A DNA stretch of 64,000 bases from Adiantum capillus-veneris (GCA_014529385.2 CM043947.1:99732036-99796035); one strand, 5' to 3'. Positions 35,723-48,764 are shown, numbered from the stretch's first letter. Translations and numbers: made by a program. The notes: generated by a model from the letters alone, not told the origin.

Positions 35723-37387
35723 TGTAACATTTAATGGCCTAAAAACTTATGTGTAGCAGAAATTAGCATGAACATAGTGGGCATTTCATTAGAATAGATT
35801 CCTAATGAGAATTACAAGAGTGCTTGGGTGGAGAGAGCAACAAAAAGCATAACAACTAGTTAGATAGCATCAACAATACTTTCAAAAGAGAGAGAAATTA
35901 TCTATTGAAAATAGTTGAGGACCGGATTTGCATGGAGCTGGTCCCCCCTCCAAAAGGCTTTGTATTATGGTTTCTCCCATCAAGAGAGACATTGTACAAT
36001 ACAATTCTTTGTGTTCCTTCAAGACTATCTAGCGCAATGAAGATGAAAGCTTCATGCACTAAGAAAAACACTTAGTAAACACAACTTTAATTATCCCCGT
36101 TCTCAGACCCAAGACCTCACACACCTTCGAAGATGGTGAGAGCTAGCAGGGTATGAGAGTAGATTGAGAAAGAAGGAGTATCTTACGAGAAAGATGTACA
36201 TCTCCTCACATAATCACTCATATTAGCATAGCTTTAGCTTAGTAATTAGCTTGGTAGAGGAGATGAGCATGCATTGAAGCTTGGATCTTGGTTGGATTTG
36301 CATCCACAAGCCAAGAGAGTGTCGATGTAGGCTTCTATCTCACAAGCTTGGAGTAGGTGATGAGCTCTCCATTAAAGCTTGGGAAGAGATAGTATTCTCT
36401 TTCTTCACACATGAGATTGTGTGAGTGTGTGTGTGATAATGCCTTGCAAAAATCAGCCCCCTCTCTCTCTTGGGCGAGCCCTCTTGCTATTTGCTCTTGC
36501 TCCAGCCTTATTGGCCCTCCCCAAGTCAAGCCAATGACCATTTAGCAACATAAGTGATAGCCTTCTGACATGTGTCCCCCTTTCCCCTTTTGTGAGAGCT
36601 TTAGGTAATTTAATAATTAAACTAAACTCTCATTGGACCCCTTTGCCTCCTGGCCAATAGGAGACAGGCAAGCCATTGGGCTCCTGAATGCTCATTGGAC
36701 CCCTTGGGAGACTGACCAATAGTCTTCTAGGAGACTTATTTCTCATTGGTTCTTTTATTAAGTGTTTCTAAATTAATTAAACTAGATTTACTCTAGCCTA
36801 ATTCTCATTGGTCCACCTCCAAGGCCATCCAATAGGAATTGGGCACACCTTGTGGGCATCTAGGCTAGGGAGCTGAAATGTGTCCCTAATTCCCTTTGTG
36901 TAAAGGGAGCCTGTGTGTGTGTGTGTGTGACTTTCTCTCTCATCCCCTAGAAGAAGGGCTCGCCCCCTCCCATGTAGGGATATGCAAAGACTTTTTAGTT
37001 ACACACAAAGCATCCAATTTCCCCTAGGGTTGACCTTTGGACACAACCTTTGAATTTTGGAACCTTAGCATTTTGGGAGTCTTAATGGGCTGAACCTTAG
37101 GGTCTTTCTAGCCCATTGTTGCACAGGGCTCTTTTGCAGATGGCCCCCCCTTTGGATCCCTATTTTCCCTCCTTTGGATCCCTACTGTGGCCGGTCTGCT
37201 AGCTTAACCAATATTCTAGCTTTTTCTCCCCTGGAACTTCCCCACATTAAATGATCAGTTTAATATGAGAAAATATTCTAGCTTAACCAATATTCTAGCT
37301 TTTTCTCCCCTGGAACTTCCCCACATTAAATGATCAGTTTAATATGAGAAAATAATTTAGGAGAATTAGATATTAATTATTATTACA
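35723..37387 (-). repeat. E6 3' LTR (1,665 bp)
   Basis: Reverse complement of an E3-type LTR (TGTAACATTTAATGG ... ATTATTACA on the plus strand). It contains a 79-bp tandem duplication (37,201-37,279 and 37,280-37,353). The inner side is followed by the inverted polypurine tract tacctctctctt. The 5 bases outside (gaaga) do not match those beyond the other LTR (taaaa). Confidence 0.92.
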
Positions 37388-37565
37388 TTACCTCTCTCTT
37401 GAAATCATAGTCGTCCTCGACTATGGTGTAGAGAAGATAAAGCATATTCATGAGTCCTTTTCTTAGCGGGTAGAGGATCCCTATGTTACCCTACGATATC
37501 ATTCCACAATGGATGACTAGTCCATTTGGCGCTTGAGAGCTTGAGGCTGCCGCAAGAATGTCTGC

Positions 37566-39093
37566 ACATTAGTCCTATCAGTCTTCCATAGTAGAGTGAC
37601 AAGCTCTACTTGGTGTTTGGGAGACGTTGTTGAGAAATTTGCGGTCTTGCCAGGGAAGCACCCGGCTTATGGCTGTGAGAATTTGTGACAGAACTCAACA
37701 AAAACTATATGAAGGAGTTAAACCATAGATGCCATGAAGACTAGGGTTTGGAAAGAAGTGCAATCAAAGAAGACTCACTCTTTCTCTCTTGCACTCACAC
37801 ACACAAAGAAAGAACACAAAAGAGAATGTCAAAACAATACGAAGATGAAAACATCAAGGCTATGGTCATATCGTATCATGGGTAATATGAAAGGGTTAAT
37901 AGATGAGTTAATGGCATTCAATCTTGGCTGACCAAATAGGCTACGAAACATTAGTCCTATCAGTCTTCCATAGTAGAGTGACAAGCTCTACTTGGTGTTT
38001 GGGAGACGTTGTTGAGAAATTTGCGGTCTTGCCAGGGAAGCACCCGGCTTATGGCTGTGAGAATTTGTGACAGAACTCAACAAAAACTATATGAAGGAGT
38101 TAAACCATAGATGCCATGAAGACTAGGGTTTGGAAAGAAGTGCAATCAAAGAAGACTCACTCTTTCTCTCTTGCACTCACACACACAAAGAAAGAACACA
38201 AAAGAGAATGTCAAAACAATACGAAGATGAAAACATCAAGGCTATGGTCATATCGTATCATGGGTAATATGAAAGGGTTAATAGATGAGTTAATGGCATT
38301 CAATCTTGGCTGACCAAATAGGCTACGAAACATTAGTCCTATCAGTCTTCCATAGTAGAGTGACAAGCTCTACTTGGTGTTTGGGAGACGTTGTTGAGAA
38401 ATTTGCGGTCTTGCCAGGGAAGCACCCGGCTTATGGCTGTGAGAATTTGTGACAGAACTCAACAAAAACTATATGAAGGAGTTAAACCATAGATGCCATG
38501 AAGACTAGGGTTTGGAAAGAAGTGCAATCAAAGAAGACTCACTCTTTCTCTCTTGCACTCACACACACAAAGAAAGAACACAAAAGAGAATGTCAAAACA
38601 ATACGAAGATGAAAACATCAAGGCTATGGTCATATCGTATCATGGGTAATATGAAAGGGTTAATAGATGAGTTAATGGCATTCAATCTTGGCTGACCAAA
38701 TAGGCTACGAAACATTAGTCCTATCAGTCTTCCATAGTAGAGTGACAAGCTCTACTTGGTGTTTGGGAGACGTTGTTGAGAAATTTGCGGTCTTGCCAGG
38801 GAAGCACCCGGCTTATGGCTGTGAGAATTTGTGACAGAACTCAACAAAAACTATATGAAGGAGTTAAACCATAGATGCCATGAAGACTAGGGTTTGGAAA
38901 GAAGTGCAATCAAAGAAGACTCACTCTTTCTCTCTTGCACTCACACACACAAAGAAAGAACACAAAAGAGAATGTCAAAACAATACGAAGATGAAAACAT
39001 CAAGGCTATGGTCATATCGTATCATGGGTAATATGAAAGGGTTAATAGATGAGTTAATGGCATTCAATCTTGGCTGACCAAATAGGCTACGAA
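37566..39093. repeat. Tandem array, 4 x 382 bp, spanning the E6/E7 junction
   Basis: Units are 37,566-37,947, 37,948-38,329, 38,330-38,711 and 38,712-39,093, exactly 382 bp each and identical by eye. In each unit the first 62 bp are E6 internal sequence (acattagtcctatc ... gggagacgt) and the last 320 bp are the outer end of the E7 LTR (TGTTGAGAAATT onwards). The array therefore arose after E7 inserted into E6. The opposite E7 LTR has this part once. Confidence 0.95.
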
Positions 39094-40778
39094 TTGTTCA
39101 TTGGAATTGTAGTCTTGTGCTTACCATAATATATATATTTTGTCTAGTGATTGGGATTAATTGTGTGTACAAATCCTCTTGGTTCATAGAAAGATAACTA
39201 CGCTTACATCAAAAGAAAAATTATAGTCTATGAGAGGTAGTATGATGGGATCCGATGATAGAAGTATTTCATTGAGCCTTTCAGGGCCGAAGAGAAACAT
39301 ATACGTTGTTGAAAGTGTATTTTACGGCTAATCCATACGTTAATTCTAATAGATCGTACATAGTGAAAGCGATAGAAATGATCATCATGTGGGTTATTCA
39401 TCTAGGATAGTATGTGAGAAATGTAGATATGAGAGAAGTGAAGAGATGAGAAGTTTCCCTCCCAAGCCCTATTTTTGCCCGTAGGCAATAAGCGGGGAGA
39501 GATGTACTTGTAGCAAGGAGAACCTAAAATTTGTAGAGAGGATGAATTACTAAGAGTGAGAGAGATAGGTTTGGTTAAGGAGATGAGATTAGATACATAT
39601 ATATATATTTTGGATTAGAGATAAAAATGAAAACAACAAGAAATCAAGAAAACATCAATGTAGAACACATCTTACTTGACAAACACTTCGGCACCATTAT
39701 TGATGGAGAGAGAAGAAGAGGGGAGAATTCAACTTTGATTGATACGCCAAGTCCACGCCCTTCTTTGATTAGAGTTGATCTTCCAAGGATAGCATGCAAG
39801 GATGGCTAGTCTTCCTTTAGGAGAAAGTGTAGGCTTAGGCTTATGTTAATGGCTAAGTACAATTAGGCATTACTACTCACTCCCTCAAGAATTCCTCTCA
39901 TCAATGGCTTGAATGCTTGAGTTTCTTTTCAAGGAAGAAGAGGTCCCCTTTTAAGGTGAAGGGAACCCCCAAGGGTTTACACAAGAAGAGAGGAGCCAGT
40001 GTGAATAGGAATTGGAAAAGTTGGAAATGAGCTGTCCCTACATGATGTGGGCAGACTGGGCTCCAGTATTTTGATCATATCTCCTCAACCATGGCTCCAA
40101 ATAAAAAAGAAAAAATATGGGCAGAAACTTCAGCTCGTTAGCTACGATTTTCATTTTAAACTCATTTTCCAATTTGGATTGGAACCTTGTGTAAAAAATT
40201 CATCAAAATAGGGTCCATTTCTGGCAGCAAAAGTCTTCCCGTGGTCCCCTTAGCCTAGACTTTCATTTAATTCCAAAGGACACCTCATGCCATATGAAAG
40301 CATGACATTGCTCCTTGACAAAGTTTTGTAATCATGCTTGCAATAATGCATTAAAATAAGTGTATGTTTGAAATCATGCCACCTAGTGTCCCACTAGGAT
40401 TTGATTCCCTCCTAGTAGCTATTTAAAAAGAAACATAAGAAAAATATGAAAAATACAAAGAATATATATATATTGGAGTTTACCCTAGATATAGGATCTA
40501 GCTAGGGTGTGAGATGATAATGAGATAGTAGTAATAAAGAATCAATGCTTTTTGCCCAAGTTAAAGAGGCGGAGCTATTGACGCTTTTTCCATAGTATTT
40601 TCTGATGGTAAAGTAAGAATAGGTTACCCTTGAGATAAATAATAGGATGAGATAGAAAGCTTATTATTATACTTAAATATGCATATGTATATTATAGGAA
40701 AGATAGTTATGTATCTAAAAAATTATGAGATAACTCTTGTAGGATGGGTTCCCACTATGTACGTGTCACAACACGACA
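37628..40778 (-). repeat. E7 3' LTR, enlarged to 3,151 bp by the array
   Basis: Plus-strand ends are TGTTGAGAAATT and ACACGACA. It is colinear with 42,846-44,851 apart from three extra 382-bp units, which account for the length difference (1,145 bp against 1,146 expected). It contains a (TA)n stretch and two small antisense frames that I do not regard as genes. Confidence 0.9.
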
Positions 40779-40792
40779 TCCACCCCCTCTTA
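40779..40792 (-). other. E7 polypurine tract
   Basis: The minus-strand sequence taagagggggtgga directly precedes the LTR start TGTCGTGTTGTGAC. It fixes E7 as a minus-strand element. Confidence 0.8.
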
Positions 40793-40925
40793 ACCTGTGC
40801 ATCCTCCGGCATGTGCCAACCTCATGGTAACTTGTGAAAGAAACTGTATCCCCTGTCATCCCATGATCTCCTCCAAGATCATATGGGTAACTCAAAAACT
40901 TGTATTGTACTAAGCATTGAGATTC

Positions 40926-42796
40926 TCAGCATCTTTTAATTCCTCTCGGATCAGAAGGAATTGTTATATACATCTGTCTCCAAAACATTTGTAACAAATC
41001 TCCATTATGGGCAAAATCTTCATGAAGTAGAGACATAAGTTCCTCATCCTCCTCTTCAAAAAACACTTCTAGGCTTCTGGTAATATACTTGAAAGATTTT
41101 TGAAACTGCACTTTAACCTTCTCACCAACCTCTAAATCCATATGTACCTCTTTCGCATAGATGTCTGAATCTGCATCTTCATTCTCAAAAGAATCCTCTA
41201 GATAGCCTTTCTCAACATCGAGAGAAACCTCAGAAATATGCATGGTAAACCTCTCATCAATTCTCTCACCTTTTACCAAATACCTCTCCAACTTTACATC
41301 ATAAAACTTTGCATACCTCTCAAATATGGTGTTTAATTCCCTCTCCAAATCATCCTGGTGGGTATGCTCCCGGTCACTTGTAACCGACTGCTCAAAAACC
41401 TCCTTGGAGTTAGTCTCTGACACAATATCTTCACCTCTTCTTCTTTTTTGACCCATCCCTAAATTATCTTCAAATGAATCATGTCTCCACTCATCTAGGG
41501 AGAACCCTTCTTCATTACATGACTCTGATGTCAGCATAGAGCTAGCATCCTCTTCTTGCTTCAAGGCATCACCATGTATACCCTTCCTATCCATAGCAGA
41601 TAGATGCTCACAAACCTGCTTGCAATTTATACCCTGTGACACAAGACCTAAATCCCTTTTATACCTCAGATATTGTTTGCATACCTGCAGGCAACTGAAA
41701 TTCTTAAAACCCTGTATAGTAGGCACTTTATGGCAAGCATCTTTATTTGCATCTTCACGCAGATCAGAAATATCACCCCAATCACAGACCATATCCGAAG
41801 AGGTTTCTTGCTCTTCTACTCTATCCTCTGATGTCACTTCAACCTGTATAGAATTCCCAAACATTTCTCTATCTTTGATTTGTGAATCTTGAAGATTCAT
41901 AGCTTCATCCGCAGAACCCCAATCCTCATACAGAGAATCTGCATCTGTCATTCCTTCCTCTACCATGGAATTGTGAAAGCTTGCTGCATCTAGCTCTAAA
42001 TAAGGCACAATTTCATGAGTCATCTGCATCACATCTGCTACCCCATATATACAAGACATACATATTACTCTGTCAATGCACTCCTCTTCTTCCACCTGGT
42101 CTAGCTGAGGTACTTCACAATCCACAATGCTACTAGCAGAGTTATACTCACAAAGGAAGAGATTTTCAGTCACCCCCTCTAAATTAGCACTTTCGTAGAT
42201 AGGCATATCCATTGGGTAGTACCACATGCATCAAACTCGCATAGGAAAGCATTGATAATGGCTTCTTCATCCTGGTATATGTCTTCAGTATAGGCATCCG
42301 GCTCTTCTAAACTTGGTAAAAGTTCCTGGATCTGCTCAAAAGTAGATTGTAGAACATCACTAATATAGCCGTCTTCCACCTGTTTTCCCTTCACATCCTC
42401 AGTCAAAACCATAGCATCCTCATCCTTGTATATAAACTCATGTGCATCTTCAAACGAATCAAAAGGAGCGTCCAAATCATCTATCATAGCCGACGAGCCC
42501 CAGTTGCTTGCATATACATTTGCATAGTCTTGAACTTGGTGCTTGAAATCATCACTCACAATTTCAACAAATGCTGCAATCATCCGAGATTCTGGAGTTT
42601 CTTGAAGCCTCATCTCTGTCACATAGCACTCAAGATATCCTTCTGGATCATAGCCTTCGAATATATTAAGCTCATTATATACGGATTGCATAGCGCTTTC
42701 AATCGCTTTTTGAATCCGGTCTTCTTCTTCAAGCCATTTTCATCTGTCTGCAAGCTCTTTCATTTTAGCATATAGCTGCTCCACTTTGCTAGCCAT
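40926..42796 (-). pseudogene. E7 single acidic protein, Gag-like start, no polymerase
   Basis: About 620 codons from MASKVEQLYAKMKELADR (42,796). They are broken by a TGA at about 42,742 and a -1 type shift at about 42,215 (FLCEFDA then MWYYPMDMP). The segment LNIFEGYDPEGYLECYVTEM resembles the opening of a retrotransposon Gag domain. The rest is strongly acidic, with scattered cysteines and three WG-containing acidic motifs (ASNWGSS, YEDWGSAD, CDWGDIS). There is no zinc knuckle, protease, RT or integrase. E7 must have relied on another element's enzymes. Confidence 0.6.
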
Positions 42797-42817
42797 CTTT
42801 ATGTACTCTCACCCCGG

Positions 42818-42840
42818 CTTGTTCGCGTCGGGTTCACCAA
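42818..42840 (-). other. E7 candidate primer-binding site, unusual type
   Basis: Just inside the 5' LTR the minus strand reads TGGTGAACCCGACGCGAAC, five bases after the LTR. It starts TGG like all tRNA-primed sites but is not the initiator Met site used by the other elements here. The tRNA was not identified. Confidence 0.5.
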
Positions 42841-42845
42841 AAATA

Positions 42846-44851
42846 TGTCGAGAAATTTGCGGTCTTGCCAGGAAAGCACCGGGCTTATGGCTGTGAGAGT
42901 TTGTGAGAGAACTCAACAAAAACTATATGAAGGAGTTAAACCATAGATGCCATGAAGACTAGGGTTTGGAAAGAAGTGCAATCAAAGAAGACTCACTCTT
43001 TCTCTCTTGCACTCACACACACAAAGAAAGAACACAAAAGAGAATGTCAAAACAATACGAAGATGAAAACATCAAGGCTATGGTCATATCGTATCATGGG
43101 TAATATGAAAGGGTTAATAGATGAGTTAATGGCATTCAATCTTGGCTGACCAAATAGGCTACGAATTGTTCTTTGGAATTGTAGTTTTGTGCTTACCATA
43201 ATATATATATTTTGTCTAGTGATTGGGATTAATTGTGTGTACAAATCCTCTTGGTTCATAGCAAGATAACTACGCTTACATCAAAAGAAAAATTATAGTC
43301 TATGAGAGGTAGTATGATGGGATCCGGTAATAGAAGTATTTCATTGAGCCTTTCAGGGCCGAAGAGAAACACTATACGTTGTTGAAAGTGTATTTTACGA
43401 CTAATCCATACGTTAATTCTAATAGATTGTACAGAGTGAAAGCGATAGAAATGATCATCATGTGGGTTATTCATCTAGGATAGTATGTGAGAAATGTAGA
43501 TATGAGAGAAGTGAAGAGATGAGAAGTTTCCCTCCCAAGCCCTATTCTTGCCCGTAGGCAATAAGTGGGGAGAGATGTACCTGTAGCAAGGAGAACCTAA
43601 AATTTGTAGAGAGGATGAATTACTAAGAGTGAGAGAGATAGGTTTGGTTAAGGAGATGAGATTAGATACATATATATATATTTTGGATTAGAGATAAAAA
43701 TGAAAACAACAAGAAATCAAGAAAACATCAATGTAGAACACATCTTACTTGACAAACACTTCGGCACCATTATTGATGGAGAGAGAAGAAGAGGGGAGAA
43801 TTCAACTTTGATTGATACGCCAAGTCCACGCCCTTCTTTGATTAGAGTTGATCTTCCAAGGATAGCATGCAAGGATGGCTAGTCTTCCTTTAGGAGAAAG
43901 TGTAGGCTTAGGCTTATGTTAATGGCTAAGTACAATTAGGCATTACTACTCACTCCCTCAAGAATTCCTCTCATCAATGGCTTGAATGCTTGAGTTTCTT
44001 TTCAAGGAAGAAGAGGTCCCCTTTTAAGGTGAAGGGAACCCCCAAGGGTTTACACAAGAAGAGAGGAGCCAGTGTGAATAGGAATTGGAAAAGTTGGAAA
44101 TGAGCTGTCCCTACATGATGTGGGCAGACTGGGCTCCAATATTTTGATCATATATCCTCAACCCTGGCTCCAAATAAGAAAGTAAAAATATAGGGAAAAA
44201 CTTCAGCTCGTTAGCTACGATTTTCATTTTAAACTCATTTTCCAATTTGGATTGGAACCTTGTGTAAAAAGTTCATCAAAATAGGGTCCATTTCTGGCAG
44301 CAAAAGTCTTCCCGTGGTCCCCTTAGCCTAGACTTTCATTTAATTCCAAAGGACACCTCATGCCATATGAAAGCATGACATTGCTCCTTGACAAAGTTTT
44401 GTAATCATGCTTACAATAATGCATTAAAATAAGTGTATCTTTGAAATCATGCCACCTAGTGTCCCACTAGGATTTGATTCCCTCCTAGTAGCTATTTAAA
44501 AAGAAATATAAGAAAAATATGAAAAATACAAAGAATATATGTATATTGGAGTTTACCCTAGATATAGGATCTAGCTAGGGTGTGAGATGATAATGAGATA
44601 GTAGAAATAAAGAATCGATGCTTTTTGCCCAAGTTAAAGAGACGGAGCTATTGACGCTTTTTACATAGTATATTCTGATGGTAAAGTGAGAATAGGTTAC
44701 CCTTGAGATAAATAATAGGATGAGATAGAAATTTTATTATTATACTTAAATATGCTTATGTATATTATAAGAAAGATAGTTATGTATCTAAAAAATTTCA
44801 AGATAACTCTTGTAGGATGCGTTCCCACTATGTACGTGTCACAACACGAGA
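42846..44851 (-). repeat. E7 5' LTR (2,006 bp)
   Basis: Plus-strand ends are TGTCGAGAAATT and ACACGAGA; the last CA is mutated to GA. It is near-identical to the other E7 LTR outside the array. The flanks share acgt (37,624-37,627 and 44,852-44,855). The E3 sequence at the empty site (ggagacgtcgtctcc) confirms the insertion point. Confidence 0.9.
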
Positions 44852-44924
44852 ACGTCGTCTCCGCAAACTTGATCTAAGCATGCATACTACTTCATTTTTG
44901 TGCACAATAAAGAAAAAGAGATTC

Positions 44925-47900
44925 TTATAAGACAAAAAAAACTTTGTTCATTTTTAACATTTTGTACATTTGCTTACTCTTGGGAGCATTGTAAGCATTG
45001 ACAAGGTTTAGGTTATCCTGGAATTGTATGCCTTGCATCCATCTAGCATCTTCAAAAGGATAATTCTTAAACTTAATAAGATATCGTCGGATAGTCTTAC
45101 CGCCTCTTAATACCTTGTCTTCATGTCGGAGAATGGACTCGGGCTGCAACACCTCCTCTTGGTCCTCGATCTCCGGTGGGTCTTCAATAGTTGGTTCTTG
45201 AGGTGGCTCTCCTTTGTAAGGCTTTAATAGGCTCACATGGAAAGCATTGTGAATGAGCCAATGATTGGGAAACTTGAGTTGATAGGCCATCTCATTGATT
45301 GGCCTAAGAATCTGGAAGGGACCATAGTACCTTTTTGCTAGTTTAGCATAGTACTTTTGGTGGCCCGTAGGATTCTTGCCCGTCGTGTGCCTTAATCGAG
45401 CCTTGGGAATCTTTAACAAGACCCAATCGTTTTCTTTAAAGGCTTGGGCTCTTCTGTGATTGTCAGCAATAGCCTTTTGCCTTTGCTGTGAGATAGAGAT
45501 AGCATCCTTAATCTTCTGAAAAGATTCTTGTAGGTCTCGGCTATACTCATCTGCAGCGAAGATCTTCCCATGTACCTTAAGTAGCAAGGGACTTTTTGAT
45601 CTTCCCTCAATTACCTCAAAAGGTGATATTCCCGTGGAAGTATGTACAGTGTTATTGTAAACATACTCCACTAAGGGTAAGTACTTCTCCCATTGGGATC
45701 TTTGATCTACTTCCGTTACATAGGCTTTTAGTAGATCGAGAATGGTTAGGTTAGCTATTTCACTTTGGCCATCCGTTTGTGGATGATAGGCCGAAGAGAA
45801 GTTTAGCCTTGTTCCTAAATTCTCAAAGAGACCCTTCCAAAAATTACTGGTCATTCTAGGATCTCTATCCGACACTATAGACATTGGCAAGCCATGGTAC
45901 TTGAAAATTTGTGAAAGGAAGAGGGTTGCCATTTGATGGGCTTTGATAGTCTTTTTGACAGGTATAAAATGAGCTTGTTTACTGAACCTATCTACTATCG
46001 TCCATATTCCCGTATTCCCATGGATAGACTTAGGCAATCCAAAGATAAAATCCATGGATATGCTCTTCCATGGTGAATTAGGGATTGGAAAGGGTTGAAG
46101 CAATCCAAGTTGCTTCCCTCTATCAAATTTTGTCTTTTGGAAAACCACACATTTAGAAACATACTCTTGTATGTTCACTTTCATGGTAGGCCAATAGAAA
46201 TATGTTTCAATTCCCTTTAAGGTAGACTGAATCCCTCTATGCCCCGCATACGGTGGAGCATGAGATTCATACATTACTTTCTCACGTTGTGAGTTAGTAA
46301 CGCATAGTCTATTGCCATAGAGAAGATAACCATCTTGTAAAGTAAATGGTTCTTCTTTCTTCCCTAATGCAAGGGCTGAAATCACATCTCTAAAATCGGG
46401 ATCAATAGCGTACTCATCTATCATTGAAGATAGATCATTGTGAGTTGTTATGGAAACCGCATTCACTCTCGGCCGTCTTGAGAGTGCATCACCGACTTGA
46501 TTATGCTTTCCAACAATGTGAGCAATATGAAAATGAAATTGCAAAAGGAAATTTGCCCACCTCATTTGTTTGTCGGAGAGCTTGGTCTGCGTCATGAAGT
46601 ACTTAAGACTTTGGTGATCCGTTCGCAGAATGAAAGGAGTTCCTAATAAATAGTGCTTCCATGAGTCTAAGGCATGTAGAGCTGCAAGGAGTTCCTTTAT
46701 ATATCTGCCTAGAGCTTGCTCAACAAGGTCGAGCCTTCGACTCTCATAGCCTATGGTGCGCCCTTCTTGGAGCAAAAAAGCTGCAAGGCAATCACCACAA
46801 GCATCACATTGGACCTCAAATGGTTTTGAGAGATCTGGTAGTGTAAGCACATGTTGAGAGATAAGCTTTTCTTTAAGCTTTTTGAAAGCATTGTTCTCCT
46901 TAGCAAACCATGTATACCTAACGCTTTTCTTTGTTAGGTCATGTAATGGTCCCGCAATTTGTGAGAACTTTTCTATGAAGCGTCTATAGTATGCACACAT
47001 ACCTATAAAGCTTCTTAGTTCATGAAGATTCCTTGGTTTAGGCCATCCTTTTATTACCTCTAACTTTGATGGATCCATTTGGATGCCATCTTGAGAGATA
47101 ATGTGACCTAAATACTGAATCTCTTGCAAGAAAAATTCACTTTTCTTTCGATTAACATAAAGTTTATTCTCTCTCAAAACTTGAAATATTACCTGGAGGT
47201 GTTGCTTGTGTTCGTCTAATGAATTAGAGTAGATGATAATATCATCAAAGAACACTCCAATGAAGGTTCGATGAGGCCTGAACAGCTTCTCTATCAAGCG
47301 GTTGAATGTGGCTGGTGCATTGGTCAAGCCAAAAGGCATGACAATGTATTCGTAAAGACCAAATATGGTACGAAATGCGGTCTTTACAATGTCTTGATCA
47401 ACTATCCTTATTTCATGATAGCCACTTTTTAGGTCAATCCTACTGAAGTAGGTCAATCCTTGTAGCTTATCAAATAGGTCTTCCACCCGTGGAACGGGAA
47501 ACCTATTCTTGATAGTGATCGTATTTAGTGCTCTATAGTCGACACACATACAATATGTGCCATCTTTCTTTTGCACTAATAACACCGGTGAGTTAGAGTA
47601 GATGATAATATCATCAAAGAACACTCCAGTGAAGGTTCGATGAGGGCTGAACAGCTTCTCCATCAAGCGGTTGAATGTGGCTAGTGCATTGGTCAAGCCA
47701 AAAGGCATGACAATGTATTCGTAAAGACCAAATGTGGTACGAAATGCGGTCTTTACAATGTCTTGATCAACTATCCTTATTTCATGATAGCCACTTTTTA
47801 GGTCAATCCTACTGAAGTAGGTCGATCCTTGTAGCTTATCAAATAGGTCTTCCACCCATGGAATGGGAAACCTATTCTTGATAGTGATCCTATTTAGTGC

Positions 47901-48764
47901 CCTATAGTCGACACACATATGATATGTGCCATCTTTCTTTTGCACTAATAACACCGGTGAGCAAAATGGAGATGAGATAGGCCTAACCATGCCCTTCTCG
48001 ACTAAATCATGCACTTGCCGCAAAATCTCCTCTTGTTGAGCTTGAGAAACTCTATAAGGAGGTTTGTTAGGCGGTGAACTTCTTGGAAGAAGTTCAATTG
48101 CATGGTCATCATTACCTCGTTTAGGAGGTAGCTCACAAGGGATGTCATCAATAAAAACATCTTGAAACCCCTTGAGAAAATTGGATAACTCTAATTCCTT
48201 TTGGTTGCTTTTATTTTCTTTTGTTAAAGCATTAGGTTCATTTTGAGAATCTTTAACAAAAATCATGTACACGGAAATAGAGCTCTTTATTTACTTGTTG
48301 AAAGCTGGTGTATGTACAATGGAGATAGTGTTACCCATTTCCTTAGCATCTATATACATGTCTTTTTCCCTGAACTTAAAGGAGATTCTCCATTCAGGAA
48401 ATTTAACATCGGCATCCAGGCGGTCAAACCATGGTGCCCCTAGGATTACATCCTCATGCTTGAGAGGAGAGATAAAGAAGTCCTCTTTGTCCACATAGCC
48501 TTGTACATGAAGCCTCAATTTCCCGATTAAGGGAGTGACTGAAGCTTCTTGCCCCTTGAAGGCACTGTCTGCAGGTAGGATATCTCCCATCTCATAGGAT
48601 TGTATGCCTAGCTTGGTGGCCAACTCTATAGATATAAAATTGTGAGTAGAACCAGGGTCAAAGAGAATAAAAGCATCATGTTCTCTTACCTCTCCCCAAG
48701 CATGGCATAGAGGAGATCCTTTGTGATGAGTTTGGTGAGTCTCCTCCTCTTGGATTTCAACCAA
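44925..48764 (-). pseudogene. pol: E6 pol with internally duplicated RT
   Basis: Same frame throughout. One nonsense codon (about 48,288, TCA to TAA) separates the protease part (48,764-48,291: FDPGSTHNFIS) from the rest, which is an uninterrupted 1,115-codon frame. RT is duplicated: 369 bp (123 codons) occurs at 47,961-47,593 and again at 47,592-47,224. Each copy has VQKKDGTY, DLKSGYHEIRI and the catalytic FFDDIIIYSNS. RNase H (about 46,870-46,520), the integrase finger and D-D-E core (about 46,270-45,750) and a chromodomain-like tail (about 45,150-45,000) are intact by eye. Nearest relative in the window: E3. Confidence 0.92.
47224..47961 (-). repeat. In-frame 369-bp tandem duplication of the RT palm
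   Basis: The junction reads ...TAACACCGGTGAG then TTAGAGTAGATG. The repeat length is 3 x 123. The two copies differ at scattered sites (for example ccaatgaagg/ccagtgaagg, ggcctgaac/gggctgaac). So the duplication is either old or came from template switching between two non-identical RNAs. Confidence 0.93.

Noticed and set aside
15392-37387. Inversion between E3 and E6 as the cause of their mismatched flanks
   Set aside because: The expected pairing of flanks (ctaat with the reverse of gaaga, tgtct with the reverse of taaaa) does not match.
37734-38695. Repeated 65-codon frames (also at 38,880 and 42,952) as a gene family
   Set aside because: They are copies of one antisense stretch of the E7 LTR multiplied by the tandem array; no start context, domain or codon signal.
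37566-39093. CRISPR or centromeric satellite array
   Set aside because: 382-bp units have no spacer structure. Only four units exist and they contain a retrotransposon junction.
42818-42840. A tRNA gene fragment ending in CCA
   Set aside because: Position next to the LTR explains it as a primer-binding site; no cloverleaf can be drawn around it.
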